Source of the DNA: Thermosynechococcaceae cyanobacterium MS004
Lineage (GTDB): Bacteria; Cyanobacteriota; Cyanobacteriia; Thermosynechococcales; Thermosynechococcaceae
Reading direction: 5' to 3'
DNA: 35,086 bases
Assembly: GCA_022402525.1 (NCBI GenBank)
Contig: JAKRSB010000109.1
Location: forward strand, 109,283 to 144,368
The translations under genes and the position numbers were made by a program. Below, in pieces: positions 8,094-14,880 of this stretch (position 1 is its first letter; each line of letters begins with the position of its first letter). Under the pieces are notes generated by a model that was given only the letters and a program-made list of their open reading frames with translations, did no database searches and was not told the origin of the DNA.

Positions 8094-8627
8094 TTACCAA
8101 CCGGGTATCTGAATAACTTGATCGACGTTTTTGATATAAACCTTATGTGTTTTTGAGTTGTAGCGGAGATGAATAGGATCATGTTGATAGGGAATACCAA
8201 TATGTTCTGAAGAGCTAATACAAAAAAGACCAAGAGGCTCACATCGATACAACTTATATCTGGAAGCGCCAATATATACAAACTTGATCAGATAATATTT
8301 TTGATTGTAAAAACTAGCGCTAGTGGTAACTTCATAGGTAGAAAGTGCTCCTAAAAAACTGTAACCAGAAAAGACAAATACAGATAGCCACAAAATAGCT
8401 TTATAAATCGTCTTCTTTCGAAATCTTTCTGCCAAAGCTACAAAACTAGTCGCAACTGTGAATATGGGTGCCAACAACATTAGTGGAATGGATACTGGCA
8501 GGGCTACAGCATAAAAGAAGCGCATTAGCCAGTAACTGTAATCTAAGAGCCAGAGGCTTACCAAGGTCAAGCCAGATAGGATCAACGCCCCAAAACTAAA
8601 ATAATTCCAAAAACTCAATCGTGTCAT
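8094..8627 (-). CDS. AT-rich orphan membrane protein
   Basis: 177 residues: three to four helices (about 10-30, 32-55, 75-95) and a C-terminal polar, beta-prone part of about 75 residues with Cys-Cys-containing YRCEPLGLFCISS and YNSKTHKVYIKN. I recognise no family. Composition differs sharply from its neighbours: bases 8101-8160 are 35% G+C (21 of 60), while 9301-9360 in the next gene are 72% (43 of 60). It contains no HIP1 site. It sits between two paralogous pentapeptide genes on the same strand, so it may have been inserted between tandem duplicates. An acquired immunity-type or exclusion protein is possible, but nothing in the sequence proves that. Confidence 0.65.
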   Translation of the reverse strand: MTRLSFWNYFSFGALILSGLTLVSLWLLDYSYWLMRFFYAVALPVSIPLMLLAPIFTVATSFVALAERFRKKTIYKAILWLSVFVFSGYSFLGALSTYEVTTSASFYNQKYYLIKFVYIGASRYKLYRCEPLGLFCISSSEHIGIPYQHDPIHLRYNSKTHKVYIKNVDQVIQIPGW

Positions 8628-8700
8628 TTGTTCTTAAAGAATTACATAGGTATTTTAATGGTCTGTGAATTTTTGATTGATCGGCTTCAGCTTCTTCCGT

Positions 8701-9819
8701 CTAACGATCAATTTGGGTGGGGATTCCTGTGTCACCACTGCCAACGACTTGCTGCATAAATTGGGCAAACTGCTGTGCCCGTTCTGGGGTGCGGAAAGAA
8801 GCGACCTGAATGACCAAAGCTCCTGAGTCTTTCCGATTGGTTCTAAAGGCGTCCTGGCAATATTGGGCGACAACCTGCGTGAGATTGGCGTCGGAATCGT
8901 CGATAAAAACAGGATAGACATTCACGGGAAATTCCCTGGGGTTGCTGGGCAACGGATCACCGCAGGCGGCTTGCGGATATTGAAGAGACTGAAATGGGTT
9001 AGGGTTCTGAGGGTTAAACCGTAATCCCACAGGATTCAGACCCAAAATACCCGTCATCACGGCGAGAATCATGCCGCCCAGAAACCCTAGCCCGGAAAGC
9101 GCAATCATTGAGGTACAGCCCAGTTTTGAAGATGAAGCGGGCTGAGTGGGTCTAGCGGTTGAAGGTTGGGGTGCAGAATGGGGTGCGGAATGGGATGCAG
9201 AAATGGAGGTGGATATATCCACTGAAGTGACTGTAGTATCTAGAGTGCTCGATAGGATGGAGGCGGTTTCTGGAGGCGGTGGGGCGGACAGGGTTGGAGG
9301 CGATCCTGCTGGGAGTGAGGTGGGCGGTGCGGCTGGTGCCGGTAGAGGCGCTGGCAGAGGCGCTGGTCGTGACTCAGGGGTATTGCTTCCAGCGACCTGG
9401 GTTTTGAGCAGGGCGGTTTGGTCGATGCGGTTCTGGCGATCGCGCTCTTGGCGGTGGATCATTCCGGCTGCTTCTGGCTTAAAGCCGAGGGGAAAGGTCG
9501 TGACAGCATCGTAGAGGGCACCTTGGACAATCGCCCCCTCTAAGCTGGCTCCGGCCAAATCAGCGCCGCAGAGGTCTGCCCCAGAGAGATCGGCTCCGCT
9601 GAGGTTGGCGTAGGCGAGATTGGTGCGGTCATGGTGGGGCTGGACGCTAAAGTTGGCACGATGCAGGAGCGAATCCATCAACTTTGCCCCGTAGAGGTCA
9701 GCGCCCCTAAAGTCAACGTCTCTTAAGTCCAGTCCGCTTAAGTCTGCACCGCTGAGGGCAAGCTTTTGAAAATTGCGATCGCCTTCGTCGTAGCGCTGCT
9801 TTAGCTGAAATCTGTCCAT
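8701..9819 (-). CDS. Pentapeptide-repeat protein with transmembrane anchor and SPOR-like C-terminus
   Basis: 372 residues. Pentapeptide repeats at about 18-105 (LSGADLSGLDLRDVDFRGADLYGAKL and on). A long Pro/Ala/Ser linker (about 130-235) contains in-frame micro-repeats (APLPAPLPAPA; SAPHSAPHSAPQ, coded by 12-bp units). One helix lies at about 240-263. The C-terminal domain (about 280-372) contains VNVYPVFIDDSDANLTQVVAQYCQDAF and the SPOR-like IQVASFRTPERAQQFAQFMQQ; the same module follows other domains in cyanobacterial kinases and pentapeptide proteins. It suggests a cytoplasmic beta-helix tethered to an extracytoplasmic domain that may bind cell wall. Paralogue of 6743-7804. Confidence 0.87.
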   Translation of the reverse strand: MDRFQLKQRYDEGDRNFQKLALSGADLSGLDLRDVDFRGADLYGAKLMDSLLHRANFSVQPHHDRTNLAYANLSGADLSGADLCGADLAGASLEGAIVQGALYDAVTTFPLGFKPEAAGMIHRQERDRQNRIDQTALLKTQVAGSNTPESRPAPLPAPLPAPAAPPTSLPAGSPPTLSAPPPPETASILSSTLDTTVTSVDISTSISASHSAPHSAPQPSTARPTQPASSSKLGCTSMIALSGLGFLGGMILAVMTGILGLNPVGLRFNPQNPNPFQSLQYPQAACGDPLPSNPREFPVNVYPVFIDDSDANLTQVVAQYCQDAFRTNRKDSGALVIQVASFRTPERAQQFAQFMQQVVGSGDTGIPTQIDR

Positions 9820-9960
9820 AACCTAGGATGAGTGGGGTCTCTTAACGGGGTTCTTTTACCCTTGACGCAAAAAGCTGGGGGAATCTTCTAGATTATTTTT
9901 TTAGGATGCAGCTCATCGCCCCCTCTACTGCATCAACGACCTAAGCCATCGGCTGATTGC

Positions 9961-11055
9961 TCAAATCCGCGCATATTCTGATAGTAGCGACTCGACTGAC
10001 TCTAGCAACTGCGTCTGCCCCCAGCCCTGATAGAGATGGGCGGCGATCGCGCATCCTCCAGCCCCCACTCCCTCTTTTACAAACCCCTTTTCATAGGCCT
10101 GGAGTTGGGGGTACTGGGACCCCCTAAAGCTCAGCGCTGTTGCCAAAAGCGGCACCTGCGCGATCGCCCTAGCCAGCCCCACCGTATCCCCCGTCGTGTC
10201 CTCTGCCACCCAGCGTGTGGTTCCCACGACTACCTGCTCAGGGTTCCAGTCCAGGGCATCATGCTTTGCGATCGCTCTTCCCAAGGCATAGACGGCTAAC
10301 ATTTGGGTTCCTCCAGCCAGGAGAACCCCGCCTTGGCGACTGGCCGCCAGCATCATGCCTGCCACAACGACCTGCATAGGATCACCCACTGCCGCCACTA
10401 CCGACCAAGGGCTGGGATGCTGGCTAGCATGTTGACTCAGCCGCGCCAGCCCCTCACAGACCAGGGCCCATTTTTGCCCGTGATTACAGATCGGATGGCT
10501 ACTGTTGATTTTGCCCTGAGCATCAATTCCTAGTCCCATCAGTACCGCCAAGGCCGTGCTGGTTCCTCCCACAACGCATTCAGACAAAATCAGGTAGCTC
10601 CCCTGGTGCGCCAGCCGATGGCCCCAATCCAGACCTTGCTGGAAGAGGTGTTGCACACATTCAAGCTCCTGGGCTGCACCGGTACTGAGACAGCGGGCAG
10701 GCTTCCCCCCTAAAGCGATCGCCTCGACGGCTGGCGGAATGGGCAACCCCGCATCAAACAGCCACACTGGAATGTGCTGCCCCTGCACAACAGCCCTAGA
10801 AATAAACACCGGAGATGCCCCCTGATGCAGCGGCGGCAGCGGGTAGGAAGCGTGAGCCTTTGGCCCGTTGATCAGAAATTCAGCATCGGCGATCGCGGTA
10901 TATCGCCGCGACTCCGGCGTTGCGCCGGCTGCGGAGATCCCCGGAATCAGCCCCGTCTCGGTGAACCCCAGCACGCAGCAAAATAAGGGCTGCACCCCTC
11001 GATATTGCGCAATCCATCGAGCGGCCAGCGCGTCTTGGGTATACACAGAAATCAT
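9961..11055 (-). CDS. CobT-like phosphoribosyltransferase (TIGR00303/UPF0284 family)
   Basis: 364 residues with the glycine-rich blocks of the family: CVLGFTETGLIPGISAAGATPESRRYT, LSECVVGGTSTALAVLMGLG, AAVGDPMQVVVAGMMLAAS, VLLAGGTQMLAVYAL and GFVKEGVGAGGCAIAA. The length fits the archaeal/cyanobacterial branch of nicotinate mononucleotide:dimethylbenzimidazole phosphoribosyltransferases, which activate the lower-ligand base of cobamides; many members are unproven biochemically. It follows the DUF2232 gene by only 3 bp on the same strand, so the two are co-transcribed and probably act together, as discussed for that gene. Seven or more HIP1 or near-HIP1 sites show long residence in this genome. 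Confidence 0.85.
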   Translation of the reverse strand: MISVYTQDALAARWIAQYRGVQPLFCCVLGFTETGLIPGISAAGATPESRRYTAIADAEFLINGPKAHASYPLPPLHQGASPVFISRAVVQGQHIPVWLFDAGLPIPPAVEAIALGGKPARCLSTGAAQELECVQHLFQQGLDWGHRLAHQGSYLILSECVVGGTSTALAVLMGLGIDAQGKINSSHPICNHGQKWALVCEGLARLSQHASQHPSPWSVVAAVGDPMQVVVAGMMLAASRQGGVLLAGGTQMLAVYALGRAIAKHDALDWNPEQVVVGTTRWVAEDTTGDTVGLARAIAQVPLLATALSFRGSQYPQLQAYEKGFVKEGVGAGGCAIAAHLYQGWGQTQLLESVESLLSEYARI

Positions 11056-11058
11056 GGA

Positions 11059-11718
11059 TTAGTAATCATCCAATAACGCCTGAAGCCAGCGGGGTGGATC
11101 AGGAATCGGATGGCCTAAGCGCTGCATCAGCAGCACAGCAACCAGATGCACCAAAAATAGGTAGAGCAGCGCCTGAAAGGTAATCATCCCCAAAGCCACA
11201 AGCTGCACAGCCTGAATGCTGGGGTCAATTAAAAGCCCCAGCTTCTCAAACACCCAGGCCAAAATGCCCCGCACCTGCTGGTTGACATACAGCCACAGGT
11301 TTATGCCCAGCAGCAGCGACACAAGCGTCGTCTGGAAAAATAGCCCCAGAGTGGTCAAGAGTAACCCCCATCCTAGGGAAACAGACCAAGGGCGCTTGGC
11401 CCGCCATAGACCGCCTAGCAAAACGCCTAGGCACCCGAAGGGAATAAAAAACTGAATACTGCGGGGTGGCCCCATCAAGATTCCTAGCAGGAGTGCGGCC
11501 ACAATTGCCGTCATCCAGGCTGGACGTTTGCCCCAGCGCAGGTAGGCAATGACAGTCGGCAATGGAAATAAAAGCCGAAACAGCATCCCAATCGGAAAGT
11601 AGAAATTAATAATCCACAAAAGAGCGCTGGTGCTGGCTAAAAACGCAGTCTCTACCATAATGCGCGGATGGCGGGAAGACTCAGGATTTAGCTCTCCCGG
11701 AATGGGCGATCGCGACAT
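11059..11718 (-). CDS. DUF2232 integral membrane protein
   Basis: 219 residues from ATG 11718 (M-S-R-S-P-I-P). A TTG at 11730 would only add four residues encoded in a tandem repeat. Six helices are visible (about 24-43, 47-62, 67-88, 94-105, 117-145, 175-200). Family members resemble the substrate-binding S-components of ECF transporters and YybS. Tight coupling (3-bp gap) to the CobT-like gene suggests uptake or handling of a cobamide lower-ligand precursor, which is inference. Five copies of a 12-bp unit directly abut the start codon, and each unit carries a GAG that could serve as a mini Shine-Dalgarno. Confidence 0.8.
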   Translation of the reverse strand: MSRSPIPGELNPESSRHPRIMVETAFLASTSALLWIINFYFPIGMLFRLLFPLPTVIAYLRWGKRPAWMTAIVAALLLGILMGPPRSIQFFIPFGCLGVLLGGLWRAKRPWSVSLGWGLLLTTLGLFFQTTLVSLLLGINLWLYVNQQVRGILAWVFEKLGLLIDPSIQAVQLVALGMITFQALLYLFLVHLVAVLLMQRLGHPIPDPPRWLQALLDDY

Positions 11719-11778
11719 ACAAACACTCAAACAAATACTCGAACCAATACTCGACCAAACACTCGACCAAACACTCGA
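11719..11778. repeat. 12-bp direct tandem repeat x5
   Basis: Units 11719-11730, 11731-11742, 11743-11754, 11755-11766 and 11767-11778 (consensus CCAAACACTCGA) are in exact 12-bp register, ending at the DUF2232 start codon. Confidence 0.95.
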
Positions 11779-11836
11779 ACAAGAATGCAGATAAGTTACT
11801 CAGTGATGGTCAGCAGAGACATCACGTCAGAATCAT

Positions 11837-11920
11837 GCCGTACCAATTACGCAGCACCAATCGCACAGTACCAATCACACAGTACCCATTACGCAAGGCT
11901 AGCCACGCAGTACCAATCTA
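11837..11920. repeat. 14-bp direct tandem repeat x6
   Basis: Six 14-bp units (consensus RCAGTACCAATCAC) run from 11837 to 11920. The fifth (11893-11906) has diverged most, and a seventh decayed unit follows. Confidence 0.9.
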
Positions 11921-11943
11921 GCGAACAATCCACCCCAGGGCGT

Positions 11944-11985
11944 CAAGCTCAAGCTCAGATGCAAGCTCAGGCTCAAGCTCAGAGG
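11944..11985. repeat. 6-bp repeat x7
   Basis: CAAGCT hexamers with variants CAGATG, CAGGCT and CAGAGG. With the two preceding arrays, this makes most of the 319-bp gap between genes repetitive; the 70-residue open frame here (QAQAQMQAQAQAQ) is a by-product. Confidence 0.88.
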
Positions 11986-12037
11986 GGAAGATCCTAAGGA
12001 TTCTAAGATTGAACAGAAAGACTAGCAACCAAGGCGC

Positions 12038-12550
12038 TCAGAGGCTAGCCGAGGCATCTTCAGCCGCTGCCTGCACGACCAGCACAGAGCAGGGTGCATG
12101 GTGTACCACATAATTGCTAACGCTCCCGGCCAAGGCTTCCGCCAACCCACTTAAACCACGTCGCCCCAGGACAATGAGATCAGCCTCGTGCTTTTTGGCA
12201 GTCTCACAAAGCACCAGCCCTGCCTCGCCCAACTGGCAGCTCCATCCCGCCACCAGACCTGCATCCCTTGCCAACGCCCCATAGCGCTCTAACCAGTGCT
12301 TTGCATGCTCCTTCTGGGACTGAACCTGAGTTTCCCAAAAGCTAGGGTCCGCAAAAATGGGGTAGGCGCCTAAATCCGAAAATCCACTCATTGCTCCAGC
12401 GCCCGTTATTCCCGGCCCTGGATTTTGGAGCACATGCAGAAAGTGAAGCTGCCCATGAAAAGACTTGGCGAGATCCAGTGCCTGCCTAAACACCGCCTGC
12501 CCCAGATCCGATTCATCCAAGCCCACCAAAATTCGCTGAAATTCGGCCAT
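12038..12550 (-). CDS. Universal stress protein (UspA family)
   Basis: 170 residues with a single Usp fold. The N-terminal strand is FQRILVGLDESDLGQAVFRQAL. The ATP-binding signature G-2x-G-9x-G(S) is intact in GRRGLSGLAEALAGSVSNYVV, followed by HHAPCSVLVVQ. It is therefore the nucleotide-binding type, acting as a cytosolic dimer in stress or energy sensing. An insertion of about 25 residues (GITGAGAMSGFSDLGAYPIFADPSF) sits between strand 2 and helix 2, as in other cyanobacterial members. It lies 58 bp downstream of the Crp-like gene on the same strand, so read-through from that gene is possible. Confidence 0.93.
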   Translation of the reverse strand: MAEFQRILVGLDESDLGQAVFRQALDLAKSFHGQLHFLHVLQNPGPGITGAGAMSGFSDLGAYPIFADPSFWETQVQSQKEHAKHWLERYGALARDAGLVAGWSCQLGEAGLVLCETAKKHEADLIVLGRRGLSGLAEALAGSVSNYVVHHAPCSVLVVQAAAEDASASL

Positions 12551-12608
12551 CGTTCTTAGTTCCTAAGCGCTTGTCATGCCTAATCGAGCCTTTCCCTACA
12601 GCCCTTTT

Positions 12609-13310
12609 CTACACCAGCAGATCCTCAAGGGCATCCATATCAATAATCTGAAAAGAATCCTGGGTTCTTTTAATGAGGCCCTTCTTCTCCAACTTACCTA
12701 AAACCCGCGTTACGGTTTCTCGCGCCATCCCGCTCAGGCTACTCAATTCACGATGGGGCAGGTTTGGAATCTCCATTCCCCCACTTTTGCGCGTCCCTTG
12801 CCCCTCTGCCAAAAAGAGCAGAATATCTGCCACCCGCGACATGCTGTCTGATTCCCGCAGCCTTAAACGTCGGTTGACCTGCCGCAGCCGCCGCGCCATC
12901 AGCTTTGCAAGCCGAATACCAGACTGCGGCTCTGTATTGAGCAAATGTACAAAATCAGAAGCGGGCATGTTAGCCACCAGAGTTGGGGTCAAGGTAATCA
13001 CGTCCGTAGAGCGCGGCACTTCATCCAAAGGTGCCATCTCCCCAAAGACCTCTCCTTTTCCCACAATATTGAGGGTCACTTCCTTGCCGTCCAGATTGTA
13101 GGTGCGAATTTTAACCCAGCCGCTCACAATAAAGTAAACGGAGCTACCCCAGTCATTTTCGAGCAAAACCACCCGATTTGCAGGGTGCTCACGGGTCACG
13201 ATATGGGCCAAAGAGGCACGGACAGCGTCCTGGGGCAGTCCGTCAAAGAAGGGAACTGAACGAATCAGCTCATCTAGCTTTGCGTCACGAAGATTTTGCC
13301 GATCATCCAT
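12609..13310 (-). CDS. Crp/Fnr family transcription regulator
   Basis: 233 residues from ATG 13310 (MDDRQNLRDAKLDELIRSVPFF), which matches where related cyanobacterial proteins begin as I recall them. The frame is open to 13481, but that stretch looks unlike the family. GGAG lies 12 bases upstream. The N-terminal half is a cyclic-nucleotide-type beta-barrel; its cassette FGEMAPLDEVPRSTDV keeps the phosphate-contacting Arg-Ser. The C-terminal winged helix includes HRELSSLSGMARETVTRVLGKLEKKGLI, the recognition helix. It lacks Fnr cysteines. It is not NtcA, whose effector and DNA-binding motifs differ. The ligand could be cAMP or another small molecule. Confidence 0.9.
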   Translation of the reverse strand: MDDRQNLRDAKLDELIRSVPFFDGLPQDAVRASLAHIVTREHPANRVVLLENDWGSSVYFIVSGWVKIRTYNLDGKEVTLNIVGKGEVFGEMAPLDEVPRSTDVITLTPTLVANMPASDFVHLLNTEPQSGIRLAKLMARRLRQVNRRLRLRESDSMSRVADILLFLAEGQGTRKSGGMEIPNLPHRELSSLSGMARETVTRVLGKLEKKGLIKRTQDSFQIIDMDALEDLLV

Positions 13311-13551
13311 GAGCTTTGTCATCTCCCTACGCAAGAATGCAATCTTAACCCTCGCCCTCAATTCCAAAATAGCCTGTCTACTTCGCCGAATGACACCTTG
13401 CTGCAGGATGGAGACGCTAAAGATCAGACTGTGCCACTGCGCCTCCTTAGACGTGCGATCGCCAAGCGTGGCTGCTCTCAAGCAACTATATCAACACATA
13501 TAAAACCAACAGAAGTAAACGCTATTTCCTTTCTGCAAAAATTAAGAAATA

Positions 13552-13580
13552 TTGCTAAAAAGCTAAAATTGTGTTACATT
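13552..13580 (+). promoter_or_regulatory. Sigma-70 type promoter of the candidate small RNA
   Basis: -35 TTGCTA (13552-13557), 17-bp spacer and -10 TACATT (13575-13580). It faces away from the Crp-like gene toward the terminator at 13670-13693. Confidence 0.5.
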
Positions 13581-13586
13581 CCTTAA

Positions 13587-13693
13587 CAAGTGGAAAGTAG
13601 CTGGTACTGCAAACATTTCAAGTGTCTTCATATCAGAGATTTCTCCTCCCAACACAGCAAGTTTTTTGAGCCGCATCAGTGCGGCTTTTTTTT
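13587..13693 (+). ncRNA. Candidate small RNA, about 107 nt
   Basis: A promoter-like pair ends at 13580 and a textbook intrinsic terminator closes at 13693, with no open frame of note between. The interior holds a pyrimidine-rich, probably single-stranded TTTCTCCTCCC (13650-13660), complementary to Shine-Dalgarno sequences, an arrangement like that of the trans-acting cyanobacterial RNAs Yfr1 and Yfr2. I cannot assign it to either family. An alternative is a short leader transcript ending ahead of the RRM gene. Confidence 0.45.
13670..13693 (+). terminator. Rho-independent terminator
   Basis: GCCGCA (13670-13675), TCAG loop, TGCGGC (13680-13685), then eight T. It points along the + strand, although the nearest upstream protein gene is on the other strand. 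Confidence 0.88.
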
Positions 13694-14034
13694 GTGCGAT
13701 TTTGTGCATTTTTTTGTGCGATGAGGGCTTCTTCGTCAATCTATGCCCTTAGTCTATGCCCTTAGAGCGATGGGGCTGCGACGCTTGAGCTATTTTGCCG
13801 GACGCAGGAATTACAGGGCATATTTTGGAAATCAGAAGTTTAGGGCGTCAGAGACCGTGATAGGTTATAAGGTGCTGCATCAAATCTGTAGGGATTGCTT
13901 AGGGTTTGTAGTGCATGTTTAGTTCCATGACCCCTTGTTTCATAAAGCCTTTGGATTCTGAGATAGCTGAAAGAGATTGATTCTGCGCATTCAGTCTTCT
14001 GCCTAAAGGAAGATTGCTTATATCTGTTGTAGGG
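13694..14034. other. Gene-free stretch upstream of the RRM gene
   Basis: It contains TTTTGTGCGAT-type repeats right after the terminator and a 13-bp duplication at 13740-13765. An open frame of 50 codons from 13769 has no recognisable family or RBS. I see nothing else. Confidence 0.5.
13740..13765. repeat. 13-bp direct tandem repeat x2
   Basis: TCTATGCCCTTAG occurs twice, back to back and identical. Confidence 0.9.
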
Positions 14035-14062
14035 TTGATGACGGTCTGGATGCGCTTACATA
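14035..14062 (+). promoter_or_regulatory. Possible promoter of the RRM gene
   Basis: TTGATG (14035-14040), 16-bp spacer, TACATA (14057-14062). This would give a 5' leader of about 95 nt, in line with the long leaders of cold-induced cyanobacterial rbp genes. Confidence 0.4.
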
Positions 14063-14162
14063 AAGTTCATTTTTATCGCAGGTCGCTTGAGCGTTGTGAA
14101 ACTTTAAAAATCTAGTCTCAATCAGGGTTAGGTTTTTTGATTTAAATTTGGAGGCTATCTCA

Positions 14163-14603
14163 ATGTCTATCCGTCTTTATGTGGGCAATTTGCCAAAAGA
14201 GCTTGAGCGCAAGGAATTAGAAGATCTGTTTCTGCAAGAGGTGGGCGAGTTTGCCACGTCTAAGGTGGTTACAGACCGCAAGACGGGAAAATGTCGCGGG
14301 TTTGGCTTTGTGACGGTGGAAACCGAGGAGCAAGCCGATCAGGTCATTGAGAAAATGAATGGCTATGCCTTTAAGGACAGCACCCTCAAAATTGAAAAAG
14401 CACTGCCAAAAACGAAAGAGGCTGAGCCTGAAAGCGCCCATCCGGCCCCAGGGAAACGCAGCAAGGGAAATAGTAGCGGTGGACAGGCGCGGCAGGGGGG
14501 ACAGCCTGCTGCTGGCAAGGCTGAGTCTTTCCAGCCTGACCCTCGCTGGGCACAGGATTTGGAAAAGCTTAAGGAGATGCTGCTCGCGCAGACCAATGCT
14601 TAG
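14163..14603 (+). CDS. Single-RRM RNA-binding protein (Rbp type)
   Basis: 146 residues from ATG 14163, with GGAGG eight bases upstream; an earlier TTG in frame overlaps that RBS and is rejected. One RRM spans residues 1-80: RNP2 is LYVGNL and RNP1 is KCRGFGFVTV, with the aromatic residues needed to stack on RNA. The C-terminal extension is Lys/Gly/Gln-rich and then ends in a helical DPRWAQDLEKLKEML. Cyanobacterial Rbps of about 100 residues bind mRNA, respond to cold and help localise photosynthesis transcripts; this longer form has a distinct tail. It is monocistronic, with its own terminator at 14717-14748. Confidence 0.92.
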   Translation: MSIRLYVGNLPKELERKELEDLFLQEVGEFATSKVVTDRKTGKCRGFGFVTVETEEQADQVIEKMNGYAFKDSTLKIEKALPKTKEAEPESAHPAPGKRSKGNSSGGQARQGGQPAAGKAESFQPDPRWAQDLEKLKEMLLAQTNA

Positions 14604-14716
14604 AAATTCAATTGCTTAGGGCTTAAAGCCAAGAAATGGGCGATCGCCTATCTGGTGAGACTAAGCGCTGTATTTCGGCACAAATGGCCAATGTCGATAG
14701 ACTTCAATTTTCTCAG

Positions 14717-14748
14717 CCTGCTTCCTGATGTTGGATGCAGGTTTTTTT
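14717..14748 (+). terminator. Rho-independent terminator of the RRM gene
   Basis: CCTGCTTCC (14717-14725) pairs with GGATGCAGG (14733-14741) apart from one mismatch, followed by seven T. Confidence 0.85.
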
Positions 14749-14835
14749 ATGGGAAAACGTTGATGGGGGAAGCGCGGGAAGGGCCAGATCTGCGTCCCCC
14801 TGACTCCTTGGCGACCATCTATATTCAGCGACTGC

Positions 14836-14880
14836 CTACTTAGCGGCCATCTACTTAGCGACCATCTACTTGGCGACCAT
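14836..14880. repeat. 15-bp tandem repeat x3 spanning the polA stop codon
   Basis: Read on the - strand, each unit is ATGGTCGCCAAGTAG or a close variant: the codons M-V-A-K-stop. Unit 14866-14880 is the true end of polA. The copies at 14851-14865 and 14836-14850 lie beyond it in the same phase, giving three in-frame stops. Confidence 0.95.

Noticed and set aside
9880-9905. Possible terminator (AATCT/AGATT stem with T-run)
   Set aside because: The stem is only five A/T-rich pairs and points the wrong way for the flanking - strand genes.
11719-11985. Possible CRISPR array
   Set aside because: Units are contiguous, 6-14 bp long, without unique spacers, and no cas gene is near.
11785-11997. 70-residue frame rich in QAQAQ
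   Set aside because: It is generated by the 14-bp and 6-bp tandem arrays, has no RBS and no family resemblance.
11730-12037. Cobalamin riboswitch ahead of the DUF2232/CobT-like genes
   Set aside because: No B12-box or conserved core was found; the leader consists of tandem repeats.
13311-13481. N-terminal extension of the Crp-like regulator
   Set aside because: The frame is open, but the residues do not resemble the family, whose members start close to MDDRQNLRD.
13769-13921. 50-codon open frame upstream of the RRM gene
   Set aside because: No RBS or family; composition and position fit untranslated sequence.
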